Assembly: GCA_002401765.2 (NCBI GenBank) | Contig: NVTY02000061.1 | Location: 62,001 to 126,000, forward strand | Direction of reading: 5' to 3' | Length of the DNA: 64,000 nucleotides | Origin: Thiotrichaceae bacterium | GTDB lineage: Bacteria; Pseudomonadota; Gammaproteobacteria; SZUA-140 | Shown here: positions 7,657 to 16,404 of the stretch, piece after piece | Layout: each line of letters begins with the position of its first letter | Position numbering within the stretch: the first letter of the stretch is position 1 | Notes under the pieces: model-generated | Told to the model about the DNA's origin: nothing | What the model saw: the letters and a program-made list of their open reading frames with translations, nothing else | The model's database searches: none | Made by a program: the position numbers and the translations under genes

Positions 7657-8262
7657 TCACCCCGCAGGGGCCAATGACAGCATCCCACACCCCAACGATT
7701 TTGCTGGCCCTACGCCATTTTCAAGCAGCGCACTAAACGCTACAGGGTCAGCAACAGTTACCAGCCCCTCAAATTTAAGCGGCACAACTTTCCCCGCCCG
7801 TCCTTGTTTTAGAAAATAAAGTGGCAAACATGGACTAATTTGTATCTCCTTCAGAATAGCTATGCCATCAAGTTTCTGTTTTAACCACTGTAATTGCTCT
7901 TCTTCTTTAATCAGGGGCACACGGCATTTTCTAACTTCACCCTTGGAATTTTTGCGCCCTTTTTCATCCTTAATCGTTTTGACAGGGTTGGCCTTGAGTA
8001 AAAAACGTAAACACTGCCCCTCGTGCAAATCCAAGGAATAATCCCGTTTGGCCTTAAGCTCAACAGATTCAATATCAAGCGCCGGTTCTTGCTGAGATTG
8101 CATCAAGACAGAAACACCCACACCGGTTTTCTCTTGCTCAACACGAAAAAGAAAGTCTCTCTTTTCATTAGGCCTATTTGGAAAAAGTTCCCACAACGAT
8201 TGATGCAGGGTGTAAGCATTTTTAGACTTCGGCCACTGCACATAGACCCGACTAAGATACAT
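7657..8262 (-). CDS. cas6e: CRISPR pre-crRNA endoribonuclease Cas6e
   Basis: 201 aa. Cas6e cuts the array transcript at the base of each repeat hairpin and stays on the crRNA 3' end as part of Cascade. The start is the ATG at 8262, preceded by GGGAGGTGATT; this gives MYLSRVYVQWPKSKNAYTLH, with His20 at the catalytic position known in E. coli. The Gly-rich GVGPAKSLGCGMLSLAPAG tail closes the RNA-binding fold. It overlaps the cas5 end by 11 bases, so translation is coupled. It is clearly diverged from the fossil cas6e at 3001. Confidence 0.95.
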   Translation of the reverse strand: MYLSRVYVQWPKSKNAYTLHQSLWELFPNRPNEKRDFLFRVEQEKTGVGVSVLMQSQQEPALDIESVELKAKRDYSLDLHEGQCLRFLLKANPVKTIKDEKGRKNSKGEVRKCRVPLIKEEEQLQWLKQKLDGIAILKEIQISPCLPLYFLKQGRAGKVVPLKFEGLVTVADPVAFSALLENGVGPAKSLGCGMLSLAPAG

Positions 8263-8902
8263 AATCACCTCCCTTGCCCACATGAATTGAAACCTGCCGG
8301 GTTGCGAACTGGCGTTTTCGAGCGCTAATAGGCACGTCACGAATTAGTAATTTTGGCTTGGATTCATCAATCGAATCACTGTAGACCGTACCGCCTTCTG
8401 GACCAATCAAAGCAAGTGCTTCGTGTTCATTCGTCGCGCTGAACTTGTCTGCAAATAGCGGCCGAGTCATCGGGCATGAACGCCGCCCAAGTGAGGGGGT
8501 GTAAACGGGCTTATTGATCGCATCAACAAGCGCAGCCAATGAAAGCGTTGCTGCGTCTGTTAGCCAAACGGCAATGGTGTATTTGGCATCTTGCAGATAC
8601 TCGCGCCAGGTCTGAATCGTCTCGTTTGATTTAAGCCCTTGGTGCTCTTTGCGGGCGTTTTTCACCGTATGGTAATCGATCATTTTGATCGGTGGATTAT
8701 CAACGCGGACCGCAAACAACACACTGGAGGCCAGCGCTTGTTGTCTCTCACCATCGGTTCGATCAATCCCTAAACAAGCCGCAAGCAGACCAAGCAAGCC
8801 ACTGCGGGTAGGAAATATTTCACTGGGTCGTCTATCTTCAAAAGTATGTCCGCCCCAGGCCTGCAACGGACCTTCGAGTTTGAGAATAAGATACTCTTGC
8901 AT
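8252..8902 (-). CDS. cas5e: Cascade subunit Cas5e
   Basis: 216 aa. Cas5e caps the 5' handle of the crRNA in Cascade and contacts Cas8e and Cas7. The sequence begins YLILKLEGPLQAWGGHTFED and RPSEIFPTRSGLLGLLAACL, the classic Cas5 RAMP start, and ends IRDVPISARKRQFATRQVSI. The length is within the normal range. It lies five bases after the cas7 stop and overlaps cas6e. Confidence 0.96.
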   Translation of the reverse strand: MQEYLILKLEGPLQAWGGHTFEDRRPSEIFPTRSGLLGLLAACLGIDRTDGERQQALASSVLFAVRVDNPPIKMIDYHTVKNARKEHQGLKSNETIQTWREYLQDAKYTIAVWLTDAATLSLAALVDAINKPVYTPSLGRRSCPMTRPLFADKFSATNEHEALALIGPEGGTVYSDSIDESKPKLLIRDVPISARKRQFATRQVSIHVGKGGDYVS

Positions 8903-8907
8903 CGCCC

Positions 8908-10008
8908 TTACTCCTTACCGTCGTTTCTCACCCAACCTTCCAGTGCGGGCAGACTCTCAGCCAGCATTAGCCCTTCGCCGCCTGAAGAATCAGCTAGCGT
9001 AAAAACCGACACGCTTTCATCAAGCCCATAACCCTTGTGAACTTTTTGCCAGTAGTTCAGTAGACCATCAATAGACGGCTTCAAAAAACCACTGCTATGT
9101 TTGGCTTCGATCGGTTTTTCAAATGCATTGGCCAAAGAGATAGGCATATCACTAAAACTCACCATCGTTAAATCGGCCAGGTTGTAAGCGGCGGTACTTT
9201 GTTGTTTGGCGGTGGGTACGATAGTAGAAAGCATATGCACAAGATGGGCGGCGATTTCCAGAACACGCTCACGGCTAGCACCGCCTAAATTAGTTTGCAA
9301 TTGCTTCACATTAAGACTGGCATAGCGATAGAAGACACCAGAACTGAATTCTTGCGTATCCAGGTGACCTGACCCTAACTCTTGAAAATCATCCACAGCA
9401 GTAAACCAATCAATATCGGCATCCACAGCATGGGTGGTGATGGTATGGGCTAAGGCCATTGCACCATCGACTTTCCCCACTTCACTCATCAAGCCGGAGG
9501 TTGCCATTCGGCCAGATAGAGCCACGTCCAGGGCTTGACCGATGGCTTGACGTAAGCCGATTGTATCTTTTTTGATTTTACTGGCTAGTTTCTTCTGATC
9601 GATCTCTTCAGCTTCGCCATCCATAATTTCCTGACAAATATAAGCGACTTCGTCCACAATCCAGGGAGCCACGGCACGCTTCTTTTCAGCATCGTCCTTG
9701 CCACTATCTAACGCAATCCACTTAACTGCTTTTACGATTGTTTCTTCTGAGTATCGTGATCCAAGCTCAGAAATCATCTGTTCAAATACTTTATCCAACA
9801 ATTTCGTACGCGTACTCGGCTGACCCAAATGCTCAGCGTAATATTCACTTGTTCGCATCGCCCGCTTTAAACTTTGGCTTGAAATACGCACCCTACGTTT
9901 ACCACCAAAGATGGCCGACTTTTGCATGTTCATATCATCGCGATTCAGGCACGATGGATTGTGTGAAATCAGGACGTGTATGTTGATAAAGTTCTTTTCA
10001 CTCATCAT
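8908..10008 (-). CDS. cas7e: Cascade backbone subunit Cas7e (Cse4/CasC)
   Basis: 366 aa. Six copies of this protein coat the crRNA spacer in type I-E Cascade. It begins [20 protein letters not shown], then [19 protein letters not shown], the most conserved Cas7e segment, and the C-terminal half has the [17 protein letters not shown] strand region. The start is one of two adjacent ATGs after AAGGA; the first is used here. The gene is 17 bases past cse2 and five before cas5. Confidence 0.96.
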   Translation of the reverse strand: MMSEKNFINIHVLISHNPSCLNRDDMNMQKSAIFGGKRRVRISSQSLKRAMRTSEYYAEHLGQPSTRTKLLDKVFEQMISELGSRYSEETIVKAVKWIALDSGKDDAEKKRAVAPWIVDEVAYICQEIMDGEAEEIDQKKLASKIKKDTIGLRQAIGQALDVALSGRMATSGLMSEVGKVDGAMALAHTITTHAVDADIDWFTAVDDFQELGSGHLDTQEFSSGVFYRYASLNVKQLQTNLGGASRERVLEIAAHLVHMLSTIVPTAKQQSTAAYNLADLTMVSFSDMPISLANAFEKPIEAKHSSGFLKPSIDGLLNYWQKVHKGYGLDESVSVFTLADSSGGEGLMLAESLPALEGWVRNDGKE

Positions 10009-10025
10009 ATATTCCTTGTAGTGTA

Positions 10026-10511
10026 TTATTTCTTGTCAGAGGCTAGGAAATAGTCTTCGAGAATTCGTCGTTTATTTTGTTTTTGATCTATACCTTTCTC
10101 AGGGTTACTGTAATCCCAATAAAATATTGTCGCCCCAAATGACCGCCAATCAAGCGCAGGCTCAATCTGCTGAACCAAACGTCGCAACTGAATAATGTCA
10201 TTTGGTGAATCTGAGCGAATAACCTGAAACAGACGCATTTCACTGACGCCTCCTTTTGCTAATTGTTTGCCAATCGAGTCCGCACCTTCTTTATGCTTCA
10301 CATAGGGCAGAAAAAAAGCGATCCGTTGCCAACCCGCATGCGTGCCTGTACCGACCATCAAACGATAGAACGAGGGGATCTCGGCTAAGGCATCAGGGGT
10401 GATGGCTTTTTTAATCTCTGCTTCCAAACCGCTGACCCTTTTTTTAAGCGTATCAAAATGGCCATAAAGTGCTACAAAATCTGGTTTTGTTTTTACTGCT
10501 GCCTCCATCAT
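10026..10511 (-). CDS. cse2: Cascade small subunit Cse2 (CasB)
   Basis: 161 aa, mostly helical and basic. The Cse2 dimer stabilises the displaced DNA strand in the R-loop. Residues about 45-100 contain the conserved FYRLM and [11 protein letters not shown] pattern and [20 protein letters not shown]. Its ATG overlaps the cas8e stop by four bases. Confidence 0.93.
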   Translation of the reverse strand: MMEAAVKTKPDFVALYGHFDTLKKRVSGLEAEIKKAITPDALAEIPSFYRLMVGTGTHAGWQRIAFFLPYVKHKEGADSIGKQLAKGGVSEMRLFQVIRSDSPNDIIQLRRLVQQIEPALDWRSFGATIFYWDYSNPEKGIDQKQNKRRILEDYFLASDKK

Positions 10512-12073
10512 GCTATCTCCTTGAGTTTTTTTAATTCCTTATCCAGACCACGGCGAGCAATAGCCAGCGCTTTGATCATCTTGGGTTCGTTTTGATAGGG
10601 TTCCGTGATTTTCTTAAAAATAGTGCGCGTTGTCTCATGCAGTTGTTGATGGTAATGAGTGAATGCCGCCTTACTCTCTTTGAAATCCATGTCGCGCAAC
10701 ATGCTATGAACGAGAAGCTCGGTCTGTTTGTAAAACCGATGTTCGGCCTGGCTCGCCATTCCACTAATAAACCTTTCGATAGGTTTAGGTATTTTCGCAG
10801 AACTGGATATATCCTTTTTTATAAAATAAAAGCTATTATCCAGCTCTTTTTTATAAGCTAATCCGATGTTAACGATATCCTCCACACCTATATCTTTTTT
10901 TGATAGATGTTCAGAAATATTAAATACTTCATGCCGCCTTTCATTGATCGAGGCTTTACCTGGCTTTGTCCAATACCCACCCACAAGCAAATGCAGTTCT
11001 TTGCCGAGAATAAAATATTTCTTAAACTGACTAATTACAGGTGCTGGGCTATGACCTCCTTTTTCAGCATCTTCATTAATAAGCAAACCAATTAGGTGAG
11101 TCCAGATTGGAATTTGAGAATTAAATGAACGATATCCCAGCTTCTTTTCGCCCTTTGTAACAGTCCATTTCAAAGGGCTATGAGGATGAATCCAAAATCC
11201 CTTGTAGGTATATGAAAACTTTTCGAACAAAAAACCCGTGTACAGACATATACTTTCTCTGCCACAAGAGTCACATACTCCAGACTGCCTACCTAAAAGT
11301 AGTTCTATATGCTGAGGCTGCCAAAACAATCCTCGCAATAAACCTAACTTATTTAGCTGTACATCTTCACCCTGTTTTATTTTATTTTTGCTGACTCCCA
11401 CTGTTGATATCAGATCAACCCAGTTTGGTTTGTCATTTACCCCTTTTTCGATCAACAAATATTTTTCAATGTGTTCCTGTGTCAGAATATTTAGCCAAAT
11501 TTTCTCTCTTAACGAATCTGCGCTAACAAGCGTGGTAATAGGTACACCGCTTTTAAGCTCGTCACCTTTTAAATTCCCACGAATAGACCCTTTTGCCCCA
11601 CCGCAAAAACTAGCGCAACTATTTGCTTGATTGAAAAGACCAATAGCAGCACAACTAGGACATACCGAATCCGCCAATCCAGGTTCATTTACAAAAGTAC
11701 TACTAGTTGACTCGGTAAACCCTGCAAATAGCTTCACCATCGGATTAGGCTCTTTCGCCTTAACCTCACGTACCTGCATAAACGGTGCTTTAGGATGATC
11801 CAGTTCAAACCAATCTACCTTGTCTTCTATGGCATCGGCGTAATCACTTTCAGTCAAGGGCTGAGCGATCTTTTTTTTCAACTGGGCTTTGTCTTCGGGA
11901 ATAAAAAGCACTTGAGTCAGGCTGACCAACAGTTGCAGGCATGCCATCTCCATATCATCTCTGGGTAGGGTGATCTGCCAACTTTTATCCTGCGTTAACA
12001 TCGCCTTCAGACTAATATGCTGAAACACACCCTCTTTTTGGACGGGTATCCAATCATCCATCAGCAGATTCAT
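10508..12073 (-). CDS. cas8e: Cascade large subunit Cas8e (Cse1/CasA)
   Basis: 521 aa. Cas8e recognises the PAM, begins target unwinding and recruits Cas3. The N-terminus MNLLMDDWIPVQ is the family signature. Cys pairs near residues 138 (CPSCAAIGLFNQANSCASFCG) and 268 (CDSCGRESICLYTGFLFEKF) suggest metal binding, as in other Cse1 proteins. The C-terminus is a helical bundle. The start overlaps the stop of the nuclease gene upstream by ATGA, with AAGGAGG eight bases before it, so the two are translationally coupled. Confidence 0.95.
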   Translation of the reverse strand: MNLLMDDWIPVQKEGVFQHISLKAMLTQDKSWQITLPRDDMEMACLQLLVSLTQVLFIPEDKAQLKKKIAQPLTESDYADAIEDKVDWFELDHPKAPFMQVREVKAKEPNPMVKLFAGFTESTSSTFVNEPGLADSVCPSCAAIGLFNQANSCASFCGGAKGSIRGNLKGDELKSGVPITTLVSADSLREKIWLNILTQEHIEKYLLIEKGVNDKPNWVDLISTVGVSKNKIKQGEDVQLNKLGLLRGLFWQPQHIELLLGRQSGVCDSCGRESICLYTGFLFEKFSYTYKGFWIHPHSPLKWTVTKGEKKLGYRSFNSQIPIWTHLIGLLINEDAEKGGHSPAPVISQFKKYFILGKELHLLVGGYWTKPGKASINERRHEVFNISEHLSKKDIGVEDIVNIGLAYKKELDNSFYFIKKDISSSAKIPKPIERFISGMASQAEHRFYKQTELLVHSMLRDMDFKESKAAFTHYHQQLHETTRTIFKKITEPYQNEPKMIKALAIARRGLDKELKKLKEIA

Positions 12074-13110
12074 TCGTCATCACCTCCTTTCAAAAGACGC
12101 TGCCGCGCCTGCTCTATCGATTGCTGAAGTTTGGCTTGCAACACTTCACGCGGCGGCAAGACAGTCAGATACTCGGCTACATGGATGCCGCTTTTATCCA
12201 GCTCCAACAACTCGACCTGCTCCTGTTTTTTATCTGCACAGAGAATAATACCCAACGGTGCTGCTTCGCCCTCTTCCTGCTCGTGCTTAGCCAGCCAACG
12301 CAAATACAGCTCCATTTGGCCTTTGTGCTCTGGGCGAAACCCATCCAGTTTCAGCTCGATGACGACTAGGCGTTTGAGCTTACGATTGTATAACAACAGG
12401 TCAATGTAATAATCATCGCTGTCGATTTGCAGCCGTTTTTGGCGAGCGACAAAGGTAAAGCCAGCCCCCATCTCCAGCAGAAAAGACTCTAATTCACGAA
12501 GAATGGCATCTTCTAGATTCCTCTCCAGATAACGATCATTCAGGCCTAGGAAGTCGAGCACGTAGGGATCTTTCAGCAAGAGCGCAGGGGTGACCTTCTG
12601 CTCCTGCCGCAGTTGCTGTAAATCGTGATGAATCGTCTCTTCTGGCTTACGGGAGATCGCTGTGCGCTCAAATAGTTGAGAGGAGATGCGTTCCTGGAGC
12701 TGACGTACAGACCAGTTCTCTAATCGACACATTTCGAGATAGAAATCTCGTTTTACACCTTCATCCATACCAATAAGCTGGCGTATATGTGACCAACTCA
12801 ATTGTGCACACACTGTGTGCACAATTTTCTTGTCAGGGAAGCTCTCTGCAAAACGGAGGCAATAGCGTAACTGCCCCACACCCCAACCCCTGCCATATTT
12901 GGCGGTTAACTGCTGCGCTAATGAGGCAACCACCTGCTTACCATACTCGGCGCGCTCACCTTGTAAAACCTCCAGATTAACCCGGTGTCCAACCTGCCAG
13001 TACAACAGACTAAGCTCTGCGTTAACTGAAGCAGCAACACGCCCCCTGGCAGTCTCAATCAACTCACGAATATCACCAAACAATTCTTTATTAGGCTGTA
13101 TTTCAGCCAT
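12070..13110 (-). CDS. DUF1016 / YhcG-type PD-(D/E)XK nuclease inside the cas operon
   Basis: 346 aa from the ATG at 13110, which has AAGGAGG six bases before it; a start nine codons earlier is less likely. The N-terminal half (about 10-150) is the DUF1016 helical domain (ARGRVAASVNAELSLLYWQV, then YGKQVVASLAQQLTAKYGRG). The C-terminal half is a PD-(D/E)XK nuclease fold with DDYYIDLLLYNRKLKRLVVI, then ELKLDGFRPEHKGQMELYL, giving the D...ExK catalytic set. YhcG proteins usually lie near type I restriction systems and have no settled function. Here the start overlaps the cas3 end by eight bases and the stop overlaps cas8e by four, so it is made with Cascade. It is not a standard type I-E component. 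Confidence 0.9.
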   Translation of the reverse strand: MAEIQPNKELFGDIRELIETARGRVAASVNAELSLLYWQVGHRVNLEVLQGERAEYGKQVVASLAQQLTAKYGRGWGVGQLRYCLRFAESFPDKKIVHTVCAQLSWSHIRQLIGMDEGVKRDFYLEMCRLENWSVRQLQERISSQLFERTAISRKPEETIHHDLQQLRQEQKVTPALLLKDPYVLDFLGLNDRYLERNLEDAILRELESFLLEMGAGFTFVARQKRLQIDSDDYYIDLLLYNRKLKRLVVIELKLDGFRPEHKGQMELYLRWLAKHEQEEGEAAPLGIILCADKKQEQVELLELDKSGIHVAEYLTVLPPREVLQAKLQQSIEQARQRLLKGGDDE

Positions 13111-15724
13111 TGGAAACCTCCTTTTCCAAGCCATAAATAGTGCTGTATTTAACCCTCACTCCCTTCAACACTGCCGTCACTCCTTCGCTATCTTTTTCCA
13201 TAGGCAGGGTAATCATGCCATTCTGCCCATCATCCAAAAATTTACGCCAGCTACGAGGCACAGAAACCATATTTAAATTCAACGCTTCGTCCCGCCACCA
13301 CTCATCCAGATTTTTGATTAGCTCACCATCAAGCAGTGTTTGGCCGCTAGCTGTTTCAATAACGGGCAATACATTGAGGCTCATCTCGCCATCACGGGTT
13401 AGTGCCGATACGTTTTCGTCGGTATCACCAACCACAGACATTTCACTGTTAATCATCATTTTTGCTAAATCACGACTTGCGAATCTCTTCCCTAAAAAAT
13501 CGTCATAACTCTTAAGCACATCCTCCGGCTCACCACCCCAATCTTCTTCCAGATAGACCCTCTCAATCCAATCCCGGTAGGCGGTGGGAAAATGAATCTC
13601 ACCCTCCGCAGCCAACAGCATTTGGGCCGTGCGCCAAAGTACACGGGTATTGCCGTAGATCAGTCCGTGGTAACCATAATCGTCGTCATTGGGAATCAAC
13701 ACGGTGCATTTTGGGCTTTTAAAACCGGCAGGCCTTGGGCGCTCATGGCGATGCAATCGACCTAATCGCTGGAATAACAGATCAACCGGACAAAGTTGGG
13801 TAATCATCCAGTCAAAATCAAGATCAAGGCTTTGTTCTACCACTTGGGTGGCTATCAGTATTGAACCCTGCGCTCGTTTTCCCTCTTTGCCGTATTTATC
13901 CAGCACCTGCTTTTCAATGGTTTGTCGATCACAAAAACGATAGCGAGCATGGAACAGGTCAACTGTCACATCACTTTTATTTTTTAACTGTTTCGCCAAG
14001 TTTTGAGCGACATCCACGAGGTTACAGATAAACACCACCTGCGCGCCCTTTTTGGCTGCCTGAATCATCTGCTGGATAAGATCGTCATCCGGTAGCAGCT
14101 GTGATTTAGCAACCACCTCAATCGCCACAACACGCTCTTCTGGTTGTTGCGATTGAGGTAGTTCAAAAAAGGTAGTCTTACCGTCCATATCAACATGGGT
14201 CACTAGCGGATAAGGGGGCTTTTCTTCATGAGACAAACGACCACCCCATGTTTTACTCAGCGCATTGCGTTGTTGAAAAGGCAAGGTTGCAGAAAGCAGT
14301 AGCGCGCTTCCCCCTGCGATCTGTTGCTGCGTCAATACTTCGCCCAGCAGGCCATACATGTAGCTGTCATAAGCATGCACCTCATCGACAATCAAAATAC
14401 TTTTACCGATGCCAAAACCGCGCACAAATTTATGACGCACTGGAAGTACCGAGATCAACACCTGATCAACCGTACAAACACCAATTTGGCCCAGAAAAGT
14501 TCGCTTGCGACTGGTGGATAGCCACTCAGCACACTGCACTCTTGCCTCTTCTCTACCTTGCTCAGTACGCTGCTGATAGCTATTTTTCAACTGCCAGAAA
14601 TCTTCGTTAAATTCTGATTTACCATGCGCCAAAACCAGATTAGGCTGATCGTTAAAGATAAGCGATGCACATACCTCCAACCGTTTCAACATGGCATTGG
14701 CCGTGGCTTGCGTGGGCAAGGCAAAGATAATACTGTCCGCCAAACCGTTGTCCAACAAACGCCACGCGTAAGCCAGCGCCGTTTCCGTTTTACCTGAACC
14801 TGTCGGGGCTTCGACAAGGGTCAAACCACGCGTTAACGGTAATTGATCCACTAGGGTTTGCAGTTGTCTAGGTGCTGTATTTCTTTCTTTTGGTAGTAGA
14901 TATTCAATACCTTGGTAAGGCTGCTTTGTGGACAATAGACCACTCTCGTCCAATTGACGCTGAGCAATGACGAGGCTTCGTTGATAATAATCCGACAAGG
15001 AGCCTTGATTGAACTCATATTCAAAAGCGCCCGCCGCGCAGTTCGATCCAAGCCAGTCGGCTACAGAGCAAAAACCAGCCAATAGCAAGCAGCAAGGCGG
15101 CGGTAATGTATTGATAGAAAGGCCTGTTGGTTTCAAGAATAGCGCCTCCAGAACACTTATCCATTCTGAGCGCGCCATTCGGTCATGCTCAATAATAGCA
15201 GCGTCGGCTTGGCGCTTACTTATCTCGGCCTGTGAATCGGGCTGATCAGGAATTACACCATGATGCCCAGTCACTGCTGCCAACCAAGGCTGCCATGCAT
15301 CCCAGATCGTTTGATCGTCGTCATTCCAGCCAAGAACAGGCTTTAGATCATGATAAATGAGAGAGAATCCCACAGGCCCATGGAAATAGTCTCTAATGTC
15401 CAAACCACGCAGATTAGTCAGCTCTCGGTCAAACTCGGGGTAGAGTTTCTTAACCGCTTTCGGTGCCTTCAGTTGGAAACGCATATCCAACTTGCCGTAA
15501 TCATGAAGGGCGATAAAAAACAATAGCCAAGCTTTGGCTTGTCGTAAAGACAAATCAGTTGTTTCAATAAATGAGCGCTGAATAGCGGGCGCTTGCTCCC
15601 ACCAAATATCAGCCACCGATGCCACATCTAAACAGTGATACGGCAACAGATGGCACGGCACTCCCTCTTCGCCTTCCTTGCGGGCTTTACCCCAATATTT
15701 ATAATAAGTCTGCTGATCTGTCAT
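13103..15724 (-). CDS. cas3: CRISPR nuclease-helicase Cas3
   Basis: 873 aa. Cas3 is recruited to Cascade-bound DNA, then unwinds and degrades it 3' to 5'. The N-terminal HD nuclease has His30 (HCLDVASV) and His74-Asp75 (HDYGKLD). The superfamily 2 helicase follows, with Walker A PTGSGKTETALAYAW, a DEVH box (DEVHAYDSYM), SATLP, and motif VI QRLGRLHRH. The C-terminal 150 residues are the accessory domain. The fused HD-helicase order is the I-E form. It leads the operon; a 680-base region lies upstream. Its end overlaps the DUF1016 gene. Confidence 0.97.
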   Translation of the reverse strand: MTDQQTYYKYWGKARKEGEEGVPCHLLPYHCLDVASVADIWWEQAPAIQRSFIETTDLSLRQAKAWLLFFIALHDYGKLDMRFQLKAPKAVKKLYPEFDRELTNLRGLDIRDYFHGPVGFSLIYHDLKPVLGWNDDDQTIWDAWQPWLAAVTGHHGVIPDQPDSQAEISKRQADAAIIEHDRMARSEWISVLEALFLKPTGLSINTLPPPCCLLLAGFCSVADWLGSNCAAGAFEYEFNQGSLSDYYQRSLVIAQRQLDESGLLSTKQPYQGIEYLLPKERNTAPRQLQTLVDQLPLTRGLTLVEAPTGSGKTETALAYAWRLLDNGLADSIIFALPTQATANAMLKRLEVCASLIFNDQPNLVLAHGKSEFNEDFWQLKNSYQQRTEQGREEARVQCAEWLSTSRKRTFLGQIGVCTVDQVLISVLPVRHKFVRGFGIGKSILIVDEVHAYDSYMYGLLGEVLTQQQIAGGSALLLSATLPFQQRNALSKTWGGRLSHEEKPPYPLVTHVDMDGKTTFFELPQSQQPEERVVAIEVVAKSQLLPDDDLIQQMIQAAKKGAQVVFICNLVDVAQNLAKQLKNKSDVTVDLFHARYRFCDRQTIEKQVLDKYGKEGKRAQGSILIATQVVEQSLDLDFDWMITQLCPVDLLFQRLGRLHRHERPRPAGFKSPKCTVLIPNDDDYGYHGLIYGNTRVLWRTAQMLLAAEGEIHFPTAYRDWIERVYLEEDWGGEPEDVLKSYDDFLGKRFASRDLAKMMINSEMSVVGDTDENVSALTRDGEMSLNVLPVIETASGQTLLDGELIKNLDEWWRDEALNLNMVSVPRSWRKFLDDGQNGMITLPMEKDSEGVTAVLKGVRVKYSTIYGLEKEVSNG

Positions 15725-16404
15725 TTACATTCTACCTACACCACCCAGTACATAGCCCAACTTCCCTCACCACGCCCCTGCATTAACAGGCAACGTGTGC
15801 ACACCGAAAAACAGCCCCAGAAAACCTTTTAATAAATGATCTACGTTCCATCTACCCGCCCCTTTTTCACTAACGATTAGGTACTGCGCCCGTTATAACC
15901 GGGGCACTCCCTCATGCGGTGATGGAATCGGAATTTATTTTTCTGCCCATATTCTGAATAAATCAGACCAAAACGCCCTATTAGCCTGTTTATATTGTTT
16001 TTATGAAATACACTTTATGACATACATAGCCTGAAAAGTATGTAGGATAATACTGATGTTCAAAATTAAAATAGCAATCGAGCTTTATTCCTGCCAAAGC
16101 AGAAGTCGTTGGCTAACGCGCCCCGTCATTCCCGCCTGCGTGGGAATGACACGTACAGACGGGAAATAGTTTAATGAACCGACTAAGGCCTATCTACAAA
16201 TCACAGGATACACAGCAATAAATTCTGCCAGCTTGTCTTGATTAAATACAATGCGTTACTATCAACAATAAGTGCTGGTTCTTAATGATAAAACTGAACA
16301 TGGATGAACACTTTAAAACCTCATAGTTATGATTAAGGGGTCGCTATCCTAATGGTATTTCTTACTTAATCAGCAACACCTCATAAACGGATGCTGGAGG
16401 GGTT
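15725..16404. other. intergenic region between cas3 and the propionate/2-oxo acid operon
   Basis: These 680 bases separate divergent operons and should hold the promoters of both. I see no gene. A near-palindrome CCCGTTATAACCGGGG (15889-15904) lies about 165 bases upstream of cas3 and could be a protein site, and a common GTCATTCCC palindrome lies at 16125. No copy of the TACCCA operator is present, so cas3-cas6e does not appear to share the cas1 control. This is the boundary of the island. Confidence 0.6.
16125..16150. repeat. GTCATTCCC palindromic repeat
   Basis: GTCATTCCC and GGGAATGAC form perfect 9-bp arms around GCCTGCGT. This is a widespread proteobacterial intergenic palindrome. Confidence 0.8.

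Noticed and set aside
15889..15904. CCCGTTATAACCGGGG upstream of cas3 as a cas operator
   Set aside because: Only one copy, about 165 bases from the gene and with no partner site; kept only as a note in the region entry.
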